Positions 10,390 to 20,894 of a stretch of 64,000 nt of DNA are shown piece after piece. Position 1 is the stretch's first letter. Every line of letters begins with the position of its first letter. Under the pieces are notes generated by a model. It searched no databases, was not told where the DNA came from, and was given only the letters and a program-made list of their open reading frames with translations. Made by a program: the position numbers and the translations under genes. This DNA comes from Kistimonas asteriae (GTDB lineage Bacteria > Pseudomonadota > Gammaproteobacteria > Pseudomonadales > Endozoicomonadaceae): positions 269,788-333,787 of the forward strand of contig NZ_JAEVHF010000003.1 of NCBI RefSeq assembly GCF_018263925.1, read 5' to 3'.

Positions 10390-11181
10390 TTACAGGTCTC
10401 CAAACATTACGGCAGTCAATATAAAGTCAAGCCCCAGAACAGCCAGGGAGGCGTAGACCACCGTGCGGGTCGTTGCCCGACTGATACCTTCTGATGTCGG
10501 CACAGTGTCATAGCCCTGGAATACGGCAATCCAGGTCACAACCACACCAAACACCAGACTTTTTATCATTCCGTCAATCACATCATTGCGAAAATCAACG
10601 GCTTGGTGCATGTTGGCCCAGAATGAGCCTGCATCAATACCGAGCCAGTCAACCCCCACCATGGCGCCCCCCAGGATGCCCACCATGGAAAAGATGGCGG
10701 CCAGCAGCGGCATGCTGATAAAACCGGCCCAGAATCGCGGCGCGATGATCCGCTTAAGCGGATCAACACCGATCATCTCCATGCTCGACAACTGTTCCGT
10801 GGCTTTCATCAGTCCGATTTCCGCCGTCAGTGCGGAACCCGCCCGGCCAGCAAACAGCAGTCCAGTCACCACCGGCCCCAGCTCACGCACCAGGCTCAGC
10901 GCCACCAGCTGACCGACCGCCTGCTCTGAACCATAACGGACCAGGATGTTGTACCCCTGCAGCCCCAGCACCATACCGATGAAAAAGCCGGATACGATGA
11001 TAATGACCAGTGACAGCACACCCACTGAATACAGCTGTTTGATCAGCAACGGGAACATGGAACCGTGGTGGGAGCGCCCCAGGATGGCATGAAACAGGAT
11101 CATCCCGGCGCGGCCAATCGCCTGGATGCGCTCAAGGCCTATACGCCCGAGTCTTACCAGATTATCGACAAGCCCTGTCAT
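10390..11181 (-). CDS. mlaE: Phospholipid ABC transporter permease MlaE
   Basis: A 263-residue integral membrane permease of the DUF140/MlaE family. It has about five hydrophobic helices and family motifs [24 protein letters not shown] and [16 protein letters not shown]. It forms the transmembrane path of MlaFEDB. Its ATG overlaps the mlaF stop (TAATG), which indicates translational coupling. Confidence 0.95.
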   Translation of the reverse strand: MTGLVDNLVRLGRIGLERIQAIGRAGMILFHAILGRSHHGSMFPLLIKQLYSVGVLSLVIIIVSGFFIGMVLGLQGYNILVRYGSEQAVGQLVALSLVRELGPVVTGLLFAGRAGSALTAEIGLMKATEQLSSMEMIGVDPLKRIIAPRFWAGFISMPLLAAIFSMVGILGGAMVGVDWLGIDAGSFWANMHQAVDFRNDVIDGMIKSLVFGVVVTWIAVFQGYDTVPTSEGISRATTRTVVYASLAVLGLDFILTAVMFGDL

Positions 11182-11990
11182 TACCCCTCCTCCAGCAATT
11201 CTGTGAGGTAATCCTCACCAGAATAATGGAACGGTACCGGACCATCCGGCAGGCCATTCATAAACTGCCGGATATCCGGGTCATTCGAATTCATCATTTC
11301 TTCCGGTGTGCCCTTGCCAATCACATGGCCATCGGCAAACAGATAGAGAAAATCTGCAATACTGGCGGTTTCCGTCAGATCATGAGACACGACGATTGTC
11401 GTCATATTCAGGGAATCATTGAGCATCCTGACCAACTTGACCAGTACCCCCATGGCAATAGGATCCTGCCCGACGAAAGGTTCGTCGTACATCATCATGC
11501 CGGGATCCAGCGAAATGGCACGGGCCAGCGCCACACGACGCGCCATGCCACCGGAGAGTTCGCTGGGCATCAGCTGGGACGCGCCACGCAAACCGACTGC
11601 CTGCAATTTCATCAGGACAATATCCCGAATCATGCGGTCTGGCAGGTTGGTATGCACCCGAAGCGGAAAGGCGACATTTTCAAAGACGCTCAGATCTGTG
11701 AACAGCGCACCGCTCTGGAACAACATCCCCATGCGACGACGCAGCTGGAACAGGTGCTCCCGATCCTGCGCAAACAGATCATGGCCATCGACCCGGATCG
11801 TACCGGCATCAGGCTTCAACTGGGCACCGATAAGACGCAGCAGCGTCGTTTTACCGGTACCACTTGGCCCCATCACAGCGGTGACCTTACCCCGGGGAAT
11901 ATCCATATCCACGTTGTCGAAGATCACTCGTTCGCCACGTAGAAAGGTTAGCCCCCGGATTTCAACAAAATTGTCCGATAGTGCACTCAT
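11181..11990 (-). CDS. mlaF: Phospholipid ABC transporter ATPase MlaF
   Basis: ATPase subunit driving the Mla lipid transporter. It has 269 residues, the same length as the E. coli protein when started at ATG 11990; a longer frame from a TTG at 12035 adds residues not found in the family. Walker A is GPSGTGKTT (41-49), the ABC signature is [14 protein letters not shown], and Walker B is [13 protein letters not shown]. It is the first gene of mlaFEDCB. A GGAAGG lies well upstream, so the ribosome site is not ideal. Confidence 0.94.
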   Translation of the reverse strand: MSALSDNFVEIRGLTFLRGERVIFDNVDMDIPRGKVTAVMGPSGTGKTTLLRLIGAQLKPDAGTIRVDGHDLFAQDREHLFQLRRRMGMLFQSGALFTDLSVFENVAFPLRVHTNLPDRMIRDIVLMKLQAVGLRGASQLMPSELSGGMARRVALARAISLDPGMMMYDEPFVGQDPIAMGVLVKLVRMLNDSLNMTTIVVSHDLTETASIADFLYLFADGHVIGKGTPEEMMNSNDPDIRQFMNGLPDGPVPFHYSGEDYLTELLEEG

Positions 11991-12389
11991 TGAGTAAAAG
12001 CGCCTTCCATCCAGGAATCGGTTAACGCGAAACAATCCATACCCAACCGCAGGCGATACAGGCGCTCACGGTGATTCAATACAACCAGGGATTCAGCCAG
12101 TAAGGCTACAAGATTACACAACAGGCAATAGCGACGCGCTACCAAGGCAATAGCACACTGACACCATTATCCTGCCGATAAAAGTGTAACACCGTTCACA
12201 TTATGACATAAGCCTCACCGTGAACGATGCTGATTATCTGAATATTTCCAGCGGCCTACTGTAATCAACAGACCCTTAACAGAACCTGAACAAGTAGCAA
12301 GGTTACGGTTTTTTCGTCACTTCAGAGTGCCAGACTGCCACTTTACAGATACAATCCTCGCTTTAAGCAGACAGGTTTACGTAATCACC
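11991..12389. other. Divergent promoter region between mlaF and yrbG
   Basis: About 400 bases without a gene, separating the leftward mla operon from the rightward yrbG-kds-lpt operon, so it should carry promoters in both directions. One inverted pair, GTTCAC near 12191 and GTGAAC near 12219, flanks 22 bases and could be a regulator site. A TACAAT box near 12349 is a possible -10 for yrbG, but no matching -35 is obvious. Confidence 0.45.
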
Positions 12390-13355
12390 ATGCTTCTCGC
12401 TACTGGCGCCATCCTTGCCGGATTTATCGCCCTGATGTGGAGCGCCGACAAATTTGTCAACGGCGCAGCCGCTACCGCTCGAAACTTCGGCATGTCACCC
12501 ATGCTGATCGGACTGACGATTGTCTCCATCGGCACGTCTGCCCCTGAAATTCTTGTTTCCCTGATGGCCGCACTTTCCGGCTACGGCAACCTCGCTGTCG
12601 GAAACGCCGTCGGCTCCAACATTGCCAATATAGGCCTGGTACTGGGCATTACCGCTATCGTTGCGCCACTGCCGGTAAAAAGCGAGATCGTTCGCCGGGA
12701 AATTCCGCTGCTGATGATTATCACCGTGCTGGCCGGCCTGCTATTAATAGACAACCAATTGGGGCAGCTGGACGGTATTCTGCTGATCAGCGGCCTGATC
12801 TTCACCCTGTACCTGATCTACCGCTGGCAAAGCCAGCCCAGCAGCAAACAACAAACCAGCGCTGGTGAGGAAACCGAAGAAGAACTGCCGGACATCAGCC
12901 AGGCAAAAGCCACTGTTCTTCTGATCATTGGACTTCTGGTGATGGTGGCCAGCTCACGCCTGCTGGTCTGGGGTGCGACGGAAATAGCCAGGTCACTGGG
13001 CATCAGTGAACTGGTCATCGGCCTGACCATTGTCGCCATCGGCACCAGCCTGCCGGAACTGGCCGCCTCCGTGGTCAGCGCCCTGAAAAAACACCATGAC
13101 ATTGCGCTGGGAAATATTGTAGGCTCCAACATCTTTAACCTGCTGGCCGTTATGGCAGTGCCCGGCATCGTCGCACCGGCCTCCATCGATCCGGCCGCAT
13201 TCCAGCGTGACGTTCCGGCCATGACCGCCATCACGGCGCTGCTATTGATCCTGGCGCTGGCCGGTCGCAAACGCCAGATAATAGGACGGGGCGCCGGCGT
13301 ACTACTGGCAGCCAGCTATTTGGGCTATACCCTGCTGCTATACCTGCAAAGCTGA
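12390..13355 (+). CDS. yrbG: Calcium/sodium antiporter of the YrbG/CaCA family
   Basis: Inner-membrane cation exchanger with 321 residues and about ten helices in two inverted halves. Each half carries the alpha-repeat signature: GLTIVSIGTSAPEILVS and GLTIVAIGTSLPELAAS. Conserved NAVGSNIANIG and NIVGSNIFNL follow them. A charged loop rich in Glu (about residues 145-170) separates the halves. The start at 12390 gives the usual MLLATGAIL N-terminus. It is the first gene of the operon containing kdsD, kdsC and the lpt genes, as in E. coli. Confidence 0.92.
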   Translation: MLLATGAILAGFIALMWSADKFVNGAAATARNFGMSPMLIGLTIVSIGTSAPEILVSLMAALSGYGNLAVGNAVGSNIANIGLVLGITAIVAPLPVKSEIVRREIPLLMIITVLAGLLLIDNQLGQLDGILLISGLIFTLYLIYRWQSQPSSKQQTSAGEETEEELPDISQAKATVLLIIGLLVMVASSRLLVWGATEIARSLGISELVIGLTIVAIGTSLPELAASVVSALKKHHDIALGNIVGSNIFNLLAVMAVPGIVAPASIDPAAFQRDVPAMTAITALLLILALAGRKRQIIGRGAGVLLAASYLGYTLLLYLQS

Positions 13356-13361
13356 TACTTT

Positions 13362-14393
13362 ATGGACACGCACCCAGACATCACTGCGACCACTGAATCA
13401 CTATCTGACCGAGCTGCAATGACCAATCCGGAAGCTTTTATCGCGTCAGGCCGACGCACTGTAGACCTTGAACGCAAGGCCGTTGATGCCCTGCATAATC
13501 GTATCGACAACCACTTTGCGGATGCCTGCCAGCTGACACTGGCCTGTACCGGCCGCGTCATCGTGGTTGGCATGGGCAAGTCAGGCCATATTGGCCGCAA
13601 GATTGCCGCCACCCTGGCCAGCACCGGAACCCCCTCATTCTTTGTACACCCGGCAGAAGCCAGCCACGGCGACATGGGCATGATCACCAGCAATGATATG
13701 GTGCTGGCCCTGTCCAATTCCGGCAATACCAGCGAAGTGGTTACCCTGATTCCGCTGTTGAAACGACTGGGCATTCCCCTGATCAGCATGACAGGCAACA
13801 ACGATTCCACACTGGCGCGCGCTTCTGACGTCCACTTGAATGTCAGTGTCGAAAAAGAGGCTTGCCCTCTGGACCTTGCACCCACATCAAGTACGACCGT
13901 AACACTGGTCATGGGCGATGCACTGGCGATTTCCCTGCTGGAAGCACGCGGCTTTACTGCGGAAGACTTTGCCTTCTCCCACCCCGGTGGCAGTCTCGGA
14001 CGGCGCCTGCTACTGAAAGTCTCTGACATCATGCATACCGGCAACCGCATCCCCATGGTCAGGGAAGGCACACCCCTCGGCCAGGCACTGCTGGAGATCA
14101 CCGGTAAGGGACTGGGCATCACTGCCATCTGCGATGACAAACAACACGTCCTGGGTGTCTTCACCGATGGCGACCTGCGCCGGACACTGGACCAGAACAT
14201 CGACCCGCGCAACAGCCTGATCGATGACGTGATGACCCGTCACTGCAAAACCGTCCGGGACAACATTCTGGCCGCTGAAGCCCTGCATATCATGGATGAA
14301 TACAAGATCAACGCCCTGATCTGTGTAAACGAAGACAATCACGCCATCGGCGCCATCAATATGCATGACCTGCTTAAGGCTGGAGTTGTCTGA
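13362..14393 (+). CDS. kdsD: Arabinose-5-phosphate isomerase
   Basis: Converts D-ribulose 5-phosphate to D-arabinose 5-phosphate, the precursor of Kdo for lipopolysaccharide. The 343 residues hold an N-terminal SIS domain (VVGMGKSGHIGRKIAATLAS, then EASHGDMGM, and SNSGNTSEV) followed by two CBS domains (from about residue 220 and 285, e.g. GVFTDGDLRR). It lies 6 bases after yrbG and directly abuts kdsC (TGA followed at once by ATG), so expression is coupled. Confidence 0.95.
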   Translation: MDTHPDITATTESLSDRAAMTNPEAFIASGRRTVDLERKAVDALHNRIDNHFADACQLTLACTGRVIVVGMGKSGHIGRKIAATLASTGTPSFFVHPAEASHGDMGMITSNDMVLALSNSGNTSEVVTLIPLLKRLGIPLISMTGNNDSTLARASDVHLNVSVEKEACPLDLAPTSSTTVTLVMGDALAISLLEARGFTAEDFAFSHPGGSLGRRLLLKVSDIMHTGNRIPMVREGTPLGQALLEITGKGLGITAICDDKQHVLGVFTDGDLRRTLDQNIDPRNSLIDDVMTRHCKTVRDNILAAEALHIMDEYKINALICVNEDNHAIGAINMHDLLKAGVV

Positions 14394-14918
14394 ATGAATG
14401 CTGCACTGCACGAAAAAGCACGTAATGTGAAACTGGCCGTTTTTGATGTGGACGGTGTTTTGTCCGATGGACGCCTCTATTTCACGTCTGACGGTAAGGA
14501 AATCAAGGCATTCAACATACTGGATGGCTTGGGCATCAAACTGCTGCAAAACAGCGGTGTCGAGACTGCTATCATTACTGGCCGCAACTCACCACTGGTT
14601 GAAAAGCGCGCTCGCGACCTCGGCATTGCTCACCTGGTACAGGGCCGGGAAGACAAATTGACCGTCCTCACCGGCATGCTCGAAGAACTCGGGCTGACCT
14701 TTGAGCAGGTCGCCTACCTGGGCGACGACCTACCAGACCTGGCTGCGATCCGCCGCGCCGGCCTGGGCATGGCGGTTGCCAATGCGCATGACTTCGTCAA
14801 ACAGCACGCTGACGGTGTCACTCAATTGAAAGGCGGTCGCGGCGCTGCACGGGAATTCTGTGAACTGATCATGACGGCCCAGGGCACCCTCGAAGCTGCA
14901 CAGGCGGCATATCTCTGA
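14394..14918 (+). CDS. kdsC: 3-deoxy-D-manno-octulosonate 8-phosphate phosphatase
   Basis: Cytoplasmic HAD-family phosphatase that removes phosphate from Kdo-8-P. It has 174 residues, the normal length. The nucleophile and general-acid aspartates lie in AVFDVDGVLSDG (Asp18 and Asp20), motif II is in IITGRNS, and motif IV is VAYLGDDLPDL. It is a C0-type HAD without a cap, as usual for KdsC tetramers. It follows kdsD with no gap and precedes lptC by 36 bases. Confidence 0.95.
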   Translation: MNAALHEKARNVKLAVFDVDGVLSDGRLYFTSDGKEIKAFNILDGLGIKLLQNSGVETAIITGRNSPLVEKRARDLGIAHLVQGREDKLTVLTGMLEELGLTFEQVAYLGDDLPDLAAIRRAGLGMAVANAHDFVKQHADGVTQLKGGRGAAREFCELIMTAQGTLEAAQAAYL

Positions 14919-14954
14919 GACTCAGGGATACGCCGAGCGGGTTAAGGACATTTT

Positions 14955-15524
14955 ATGCCATTACGCCAGATTTTATTGATAGCCGCCATTGTCGTCCTTG
15001 CGGTCGGCATGGGCTACTGGGCCTACGAAACCGACCTCAAGGTCTCCCGCCAGCCTGCCGGGACAACCACCGAGATCAAGGTGCCGGATTTCTTTTCCTA
15101 CAATGCACATATCCGCGAATTCAATGAGCATGGACAGCTGAAATCCGACCTGACTGCAGACAGCATCAGTCACTTTCCACACAATGACATCACACTACTG
15201 GCCAGCCCTGACCTTTGGAGTTACAGCGAAAACGCCACTCCCTGGCACACTGTTGCCGACACAGGCCGCATTCTGCCTGACGGGGAAACCGTGGAGCTGA
15301 AACAGAATGTGGTCATGACCCAGGTCGAAGGCGACACCCAGAAGCTGCGCATGGACACAGACTTTCTGACCATATACTCTGGTCAGGATTTTGCCGATAC
15401 CAACCGGCCGGTCACCATCATCAGCCCCAGCGGGGTGATGAAAGCCAACGGCATGAAAGCGTTTTATAAACGGGATTTTATCCAGCTGAAGTCCAGGGTC
15501 AGGGGCGTACATGAATCACGCTAA
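14955..15524 (+). CDS. lptC: LPS export protein LptC
   Basis: A bitopic inner-membrane protein of the LPS transport bridge. One N-terminal helix (ILLIAAIVVLAVGMGYWAY) is followed by a periplasmic beta-jellyroll of the LptC/OstA type, with family features FFSYNAHIREFNEHG and the C-terminal SPSGVMKANGMKAFYK. It has 189 residues. TTAAGGA precedes the ATG. Its last 14 bases overlap lptA. Confidence 0.93.
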   Translation: MPLRQILLIAAIVVLAVGMGYWAYETDLKVSRQPAGTTTEIKVPDFFSYNAHIREFNEHGQLKSDLTADSISHFPHNDITLLASPDLWSYSENATPWHTVADTGRILPDGETVELKQNVVMTQVEGDTQKLRMDTDFLTIYSGQDFADTNRPVTIISPSGVMKANGMKAFYKRDFIQLKSRVRGVHESR

Positions 15525-16020
15525 ATTCACACTTACATTTGTTGCCGCCATGGCACTGTTCAGTGCAACATCTGCACTGGCATTACCCAGTGATCGGGAA
15601 AAACCGATCCATATTTCTTCAGATTCTGCCGACATCGACGACAAAAATGGCATTTCCATCTACCGTGGTAATGTCATTATGAACCAGGGCACCACCAAGC
15701 TGACTGGGGATATTGTGACCATCTACTCCAAAGATCGTCAGATTCAGAAGATTGTTTCTCAAGGCAAGAAGAAACAGGCCTATTTTGAGGAAGAGCAGAG
15801 CAGCGAGAAAGGTCTCCTTAAAGCCTGGGGCAAGACCATCAAGTATTACCTGGATAATGAGAAGGTCGAGCTGATCAAGCAAGCCCGCCTGGAACAGAAA
15901 GGCGACACCTTTACCGGCGACATGATCGAGTACGACAAGCAGGCCCAGATAGTCAACGCCAAGGCTGATAGCGCGAATCAGGGCAAGCGGGTCGAAATGG
16001 TGATCCAGCCCCGCCAGTAA
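15511..16020 (+). CDS. lptA: Periplasmic LPS transport protein LptA
   Basis: Periplasmic component that oligomerises to form the bridge carrying LPS to the outer membrane. It has a Sec signal peptide (about residues 1-25, ending ALA-LPSD), then the OstA-like jellyroll beginning KPIHISSDSADIDDKNG with YRGNVIMNQGTTKLTGD. It has 169 residues. It overlaps lptC and is followed by lptB after 89 bases. Confidence 0.94.
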   Translation: MNHAKFTLTFVAAMALFSATSALALPSDREKPIHISSDSADIDDKNGISIYRGNVIMNQGTTKLTGDIVTIYSKDRQIQKIVSQGKKKQAYFEEEQSSEKGLLKAWGKTIKYYLDNEKVELIKQARLEQKGDTFTGDMIEYDKQAQIVNAKADSANQGKRVEMVIQPRQ

Positions 16021-16109
16021 CATGATCCATCCCCGTGATGACCACGCTTATCTATAAAGCGGCCATCACGGGTTCAACCATTTCCGATGTACAGCGGTTA
16101 AACGACAGC

Positions 16110-16835
16110 ATGTCTCAGCTTAAAGCCTGCAACCTCAAAAAACAGTATGGTGGCCGCCAGGTCGTCAGGGATGTCTCTGTCAGTATTGAGAGTGGGCAGA
16201 TTGTCGGACTGCTCGGCCCCAACGGCGCCGGCAAAACGACCTGTTTCTATATGATTGTCGGACTGGTGCACGCCGATGGCGGCCTGGTCCAGATCGATAA
16301 TCAGGATATCACCCCGCTTCCCATGCATGGCCGAGCCCGTGCCGGAATCGGCTACCTGCCCCAGGAAGCATCCATCTTCCGCAAACTCAGTGTGGCTGAC
16401 AACCTGATGGCCATCCTTGAAACCCGCAAGGATCTGACCAAAGCCCAGCGTGTTGAGAAGCAGGAACAGTTGCTGGAAGAGTTCAATATTCAGCATATCC
16501 GCGACAGCGCAGGCATGAGCCTGTCTGGTGGTGAACGACGCCGGGTTGAGATTGCCCGTTCACTGGCGACGGAGCCTTCCTTCATTCTACTGGATGAACC
16601 CTTTGCCGGCGTTGACCCCATCTCGGTCAATGACATCAAGCAAATCATCCAACACCTCAAGAACCGCGGCATCGGCGTCCTGATCACTGACCATAACGTT
16701 CGCGAAACGCTGGATATCTGTGAGCACGCCTATATTGTCAGCGAAGGCCATATTATCGCCGAAGGCGACAGCCACACCATCATGGCCAACCAGAAGGTTC
16801 GCGACGTATATCTCGGTGAACACTTCCGTATCTGA
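16110..16835 (+). CDS. lptB: LPS export ABC transporter ATPase LptB
   Basis: Cytoplasmic ATPase that powers LPS extraction by LptFG. Starting at ATG 16110 gives 241 residues, the exact length of E. coli LptB; an upstream ATG at 16035 would add 25 unusual residues. Walker A is GPNGAGKTT (36-44), the signature is [15 protein letters not shown], Walker B is [13 protein letters not shown], and the switch His is in [10 protein letters not shown]. It follows lptA and precedes rpoN, the conserved order. Confidence 0.95.
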   Translation: MSQLKACNLKKQYGGRQVVRDVSVSIESGQIVGLLGPNGAGKTTCFYMIVGLVHADGGLVQIDNQDITPLPMHGRARAGIGYLPQEASIFRKLSVADNLMAILETRKDLTKAQRVEKQEQLLEEFNIQHIRDSAGMSLSGGERRRVEIARSLATEPSFILLDEPFAGVDPISVNDIKQIIQHLKNRGIGVLITDHNVRETLDICEHAYIVSEGHIIAEGDSHTIMANQKVRDVYLGEHFRI

Positions 16836-16993
16836 TGCAAAATCCGATCCAGCCATGTACTATACCGTCGCGTAAGCGATAAGCGTCGCAGAAAACTGAT
16901 CAGCCTCAGGCGTCAACAGACGCCTGGCAAGCTCTCAGGGATGAGCAAGAACGACAACCGTGAATACGTAGTGCAACCAGGACCGGTAGAGTC

Positions 16994-18493
16994 ATGAAGC
17001 CATCACTGGAACTCAAGATTGGCCAGCAACTGACCATGACCCCGCAACTGCAGCAGGCCATCCGGCTGTTGCAGCTGTCGACACTGGATCTGCAACAAGA
17101 GATCCAGCAGGCTATTGAGAGCAACCCGCTGCTTGAGCAGGAAGAAGGTTCGCCAGAAAGCAATGCCTCGGAAGAATCCAATTCACAGGAAGACGATGCC
17201 GGCAACGAAACCGGTCTGACCGACTTTTCCGCCGGTGAAAAGACAGAAAAACCATCAGAAGACGCCGAATCCCAGGAAGAATGGAGTGAGCAGATTCCTT
17301 CTGACCTCCCCGTCGATAGTGGTTGGGATGACATCTATCAGTCTTCTTCCAGCGGACAGGGCGAGCGGTCCGACGATGACTTTACCAGCCGCAGCAGCGC
17401 ACCCGACTCCCTGCAGGACCACCTTGAATGGCAGCTTAACCTGACCCCCATGAGCGACACTGATCGCCTGATCGGCATCGCCATCATTGACGCAATAAAC
17501 AACGACGGATACTTAACCTGCCCATTGGAAGACATTCTTGAGGGTATGGAGCCAGCCCTGGAGCTGGAACTTGATGAAATCGAAGTCATGCTGCATCGCA
17601 TCCAGCAGTTTGACCCGGTCGGTGTTGCCTGCAGGGATTTGCGCGAGTGCCTTCTCCTTCAGCTGAACAGCCCGGACTACCAGGATGAGCCTGCCCTTCC
17701 GGCCGCCCAAAAGGTCGCTGACCAGCACCTGGATCGCCTGGGCAGCCGCGATTACACCACCATCATGCGCAAGGCAAAGCTCAAAGAGCCCGAACTGAAA
17801 AGCGCCATCGAGCTGATCCAGACCCTGAACCCCAAACCCGGCAGCAGCCTTGAAACCAGTGAGGCTGAGTATGTCATACCTGATGTATTGGTCAGCAAGA
17901 AACAGGGTGAATGGTCGGTTGAACTGAACCCTGACGCCTCGCCACGGCTGCGCATCAATACCGGCTACTCATCTCTGATCCGCCGGGCAGACAGCAGCAG
18001 CGACAACACCTACCTGAAAAATCAGCTTCAGGAAGCCCGCTGGTTTATCAAGAGCCTGCAGAGCCGCAGTGAAACCCTGCTCAAGGTAGCCACCCGGATT
18101 GTCGACTACCAGCGCGGGTTCTTTGACTATGGCGAAGAAGCCATGAAACCGCTGGTGCTGCACGATATTGCCGAAAGCGTGGAGATGCATGAGTCCACCA
18201 TCTCCCGTGTGACCACGCAGAAATATATGCACACACCCCGGGGCATCTTTGAACTCAAATACTTTTTCTCCAGCCATGTCAGCACAGCCTCAGGGGGAGA
18301 GTGTTCCTCGACCGCCATTCGGGCGCTGATCAAGAAGCTGGTCTCCCAGGAGAACCCGAGAAAACCCCTGAGCGACAACAAGATTGCCACAATGCTGGCG
18401 GAACAGGGCATCCAGGTGGCACGGCGAACCATTGCCAAGTACCGGGAATCCATCATGATTCCGCCATCCAATGAACGAAAACGGCTGGTGTAG
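16994..18493 (+). CDS. rpoN: RNA polymerase sigma-54 factor
   Basis: Alternative sigma factor for promoters of the -24/-12 type that need enhancer-binding proteins. It has 499 residues. The N-terminal activator-interacting region contains [19 protein letters not shown] and is followed by an acidic linker (about residues 45-115). The core-binding and DNA-binding domains follow, and the RpoN box [10 protein letters not shown] is at about 476-485. It is followed by hpf, ptsN, rapZ and ptsO, the classical rpoN cluster that ties sigma-54 to the nitrogen PTS. Confidence 0.97.
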   Translation: MKPSLELKIGQQLTMTPQLQQAIRLLQLSTLDLQQEIQQAIESNPLLEQEEGSPESNASEESNSQEDDAGNETGLTDFSAGEKTEKPSEDAESQEEWSEQIPSDLPVDSGWDDIYQSSSSGQGERSDDDFTSRSSAPDSLQDHLEWQLNLTPMSDTDRLIGIAIIDAINNDGYLTCPLEDILEGMEPALELELDEIEVMLHRIQQFDPVGVACRDLRECLLLQLNSPDYQDEPALPAAQKVADQHLDRLGSRDYTTIMRKAKLKEPELKSAIELIQTLNPKPGSSLETSEAEYVIPDVLVSKKQGEWSVELNPDASPRLRINTGYSSLIRRADSSSDNTYLKNQLQEARWFIKSLQSRSETLLKVATRIVDYQRGFFDYGEEAMKPLVLHDIAESVEMHESTISRVTTQKYMHTPRGIFELKYFFSSHVSTASGGECSSTAIRALIKKLVSQENPRKPLSDNKIATMLAEQGIQVARRTIAKYRESIMIPPSNERKRLV

Positions 18494-18668
18494 TCTACGC
18501 TGTGGCTAATGATCGGAAACGGCACGTATGGGCATACGCGGATTCCAGTAAATAGGTCGCAAAAACCCAAGACGATCGCCCCTGTGCAATGGTACACTAC
18601 AGCCGTCAGCCCGGTTCGGACGGAGTGCGAATCGGATGTGAGCGAACCTGTGATCAGGAGAGTAACGC

Positions 18669-18977
18669 ATGCAAGTTAACATCAGCGGACATCATGTCGA
18701 AGTTACCGAGTCCCTCCGCGAGTATGTTACCAAAAAACTAAACAAGCTCGCTGAACACTGCGATAGCATAACCAATATTCAGGTTACGCTCAGCGTAGAA
18801 AAAGTCAGACAGCTTGCAGAAGCGACGCTCCACATACGCGGCGCGGATATCGCAGCGTCCGCCGAGCATGAGGATATGTATGCTGCCATTGACCTTATGG
18901 CCGACAAGCTTGATCGCCAGATTCTCAAGCACAAAGAGAAAAATATCGACCGTATGCAGGGAGCCGGCTCGCACTGA
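18669..18977 (+). CDS. hpf: Ribosome hibernation promoting factor (short HPF)
   Basis: A 102-residue HPF/RaiA-type protein that binds the 30S decoding centre and promotes 100S dimer formation in stationary phase. It begins MQVNISGHHVEVTESLREYV and contains ADIAASAEHEDMYAAIDLMADKL, the conserved core. It lacks the C-terminal dimerisation domain of long HPF, as usual for gammaproteobacteria. CAGGAGAG precedes the ATG. It lies between rpoN and ptsN. Confidence 0.94.
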   Translation: MQVNISGHHVEVTESLREYVTKKLNKLAEHCDSITNIQVTLSVEKVRQLAEATLHIRGADIAASAEHEDMYAAIDLMADKLDRQILKHKEKNIDRMQGAGSH

Positions 18978-19004
18978 GCACTCCTCGCAACCCCCAGTAT
19001 TCCA

Positions 19005-19457
19005 ATGAGTATTCGTAAGATTCTATTGCCCGAGCACGCCCTCTGCGGCGTGCAGGGTGGCAGCAAAAAGCGCACCCTTGAATATATCGCCAACCTGATC
19101 GGACAACATGATCCCGTCATCGACGCCAAGGATCTGTTCAACTGTCTTGTCACCCGTGAAAAGCTGGGAAGTACCGGTTTGGGCAACGGTGTCGCGATAC
19201 CTCACTGCAGGCTGGCATCCTGTAAGAAACCGGCCGCGGTATTTCTGCAGCTGGCCGAACCGATTGACTTCGACGCCATTGATCGCCACCCGGTCGATCT
19301 TATCTTTGCACTGGTCGTGCCGGATAACAGCATCAATGAACACCTGGAGCTCCTCAAAAAGCTGGCCGAAAAGTTCAGCAACCCGGCGATTTGTGAGTCC
19401 CTGCGAAAAGCCGAAAGCAGTGAAATGCTGTACCAGTTGATCACTTGCGAGGAATAA
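19005..19457 (+). CDS. ptsN: Nitrogen-regulatory PTS enzyme IIA
   Basis: EIIA-Ntr, the terminal phosphate acceptor of the nitrogen PTS, which regulates K+ transport and other targets rather than importing sugar. It has 150 residues. The phosphorylated histidine is His67 in NGVAIPHCRL. It starts 27 bases after hpf. Its partner ptsO (NPr) lies two genes downstream, after rapZ. Confidence 0.95.
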   Translation: MSIRKILLPEHALCGVQGGSKKRTLEYIANLIGQHDPVIDAKDLFNCLVTREKLGSTGLGNGVAIPHCRLASCKKPAAVFLQLAEPIDFDAIDRHPVDLIFALVVPDNSINEHLELLKKLAEKFSNPAICESLRKAESSEMLYQLITCEE

Positions 19458-19613
19458 TTTCCTCCCAAACGGCATTCATCCCCATAAACAACAAACCACT
19501 GTCGTTTGACCTCTTTCTCTTGTTTTCATTTTTACCTATGCTTGAACTGATCAGTGCTGCTACCCTCTGCGGCGGCAGTGCTGTCGGCAGCAACAAATAC
19601 GGAATGATTAACA

Positions 19614-20492
19614 ATGTCCACCGTCCCCCGGCTGATCGTCATCAGCGGTCGATCAGGTTCTGGTAAAAGTGCAGCACTTCACGCCCTGGAAGACCAGGGG
19701 TTTTATTGCGTGGACAACCTGCCGGCCGATCTGCTGCCTGGACTGATTGACAGCCTGCGCAACAACCCCAGTGAACAGTCTCCACAGATTGCCCTCAGCA
19801 TTGACGCCCGCAACATTCCCGGCGCACTCAGTCATTTTGCATCGGTTCACCATGAAATCACTGAAAAACAAGGTATTGAGTGTGACATCATATTCCTCGA
19901 TGCTGACGACACCACCCTGCTGAAGCGGTATAGCTCAACCCGCAGACGTCACCCCCTGAGCAATACACAGTATTCACTGGAAGAAGCCATCAAGCGGGAA
20001 ACAGACATACTGGAACCAATATCCCTGTTAGCTGATTTGCGGATTGATACCAGTACATTGTCGCTGCACGACCTGCGCAGCACCATCCGCCAGCGGGTAC
20101 TGGGCAAACAGGAGCATGGTTTATCACTGCAACTGCAATCCTTTGGCTTCAAGCATGGTATCCCTACCGACGCTGACTACGTCTTTGATGTCCGCTGCCT
20201 ACCAAACCCGTACTGGGATGAGTCACTACGCCACTTCTCAGGCATGGATGAACCGGTTATAGAGTTCCTGCAGAATCACACTTCAGTACAGCGAATGATC
20301 GATTCAATCTATAGCTTCATTGAAAGCTGGCTGAAAGATTTTGAAGCGGGGAATCGCAGCTATATGACTATCGCCATTGGGTGTACCGGCGGTCAACATC
20401 GCTCAGTTTTTGTCTCTGAAGCACTCGCTCAACGCTTTCGACAGACTCACGATAACACCCAGATTCGGCACAGAGAGATTCAGGCAATATGA
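19614..20492 (+). CDS. rapZ: RNase adapter protein RapZ
   Basis: A P-loop protein of the YvcJ/RapZ family. In E. coli it binds GlmZ small RNA and RNase E to control glucosamine-6-phosphate synthase. It has 292 residues. Walker A is SGRSGSGKSAA (11-21), Walker B-like is CDIIFLDADD, and the conserved C-terminal domain carries YMTIAIGCTGGQHRSVF. Its last codons overlap ptsO by 4 bases (ATGA). Confidence 0.95.
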   Translation: MSTVPRLIVISGRSGSGKSAALHALEDQGFYCVDNLPADLLPGLIDSLRNNPSEQSPQIALSIDARNIPGALSHFASVHHEITEKQGIECDIIFLDADDTTLLKRYSSTRRRHPLSNTQYSLEEAIKRETDILEPISLLADLRIDTSTLSLHDLRSTIRQRVLGKQEHGLSLQLQSFGFKHGIPTDADYVFDVRCLPNPYWDESLRHFSGMDEPVIEFLQNHTSVQRMIDSIYSFIESWLKDFEAGNRSYMTIAIGCTGGQHRSVFVSEALAQRFRQTHDNTQIRHREIQAI

Positions 20493-20758
20493 TCCGTGAG
20501 ACCATTACGATAAAAAACAAACTGGGCCTGCATGCAAGGGCTGCTGCAAAATTCGTCACAACCAGCTCCGCCTTTGCCAGCCGCATTGACGTGGGGCGTG
20601 ATCAGAAAATGGTGGACGGTAAAAGCATCATGTCGGTGATGATGCTGGCAGCCAGCCAAGGCACCGAGCTGACTGTCGAGATCGATGGCAAGGATGAGGC
20701 CCAGGCACTACGCGCCTTGCAAGCCTTGATTGATGATTTTTTCGGTGAGGGAGAATAA
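20489..20758 (+). CDS. ptsO: Phosphocarrier protein NPr
   Basis: HPr-like phosphocarrier of the nitrogen PTS, passing phosphate from PtsP to PtsN. It has 89 residues. The active His15 is in LGLHARAAAKF and Ser46 lies in GKSIMSVMML. It overlaps rapZ and closes the rpoN cluster. The following gap to mgtE is 136 bases. Confidence 0.94.
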   Translation: MIRETITIKNKLGLHARAAAKFVTTSSAFASRIDVGRDQKMVDGKSIMSVMMLAASQGTELTVEIDGKDEAQALRALQALIDDFFGEGE

Positions 20759-20894
20759 TCTCCCGCCCCGCCCCCGAAAAGCGCTGGACATTTATCGTGC
20801 CCCACCGCATTCTCCGCTTGCCCCACAGTCAACCGACTGACTATTCTTCAAACATATAACCACTGTCTACTATATTCCGCGGTCAAGGACAGGC

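Noticed and set aside
13325..14212. A 295-codon minus-strand frame antisense to kdsD
   Set aside because: It is Ser/Arg/Thr-rich shadow sequence of a conserved enzyme gene.
20759..20894. A magnesium riboswitch before mgtE
   Set aside because: The leader is only 136 bases and shows no M-box-like conserved blocks; such riboswitches are typical of Firmicutes.
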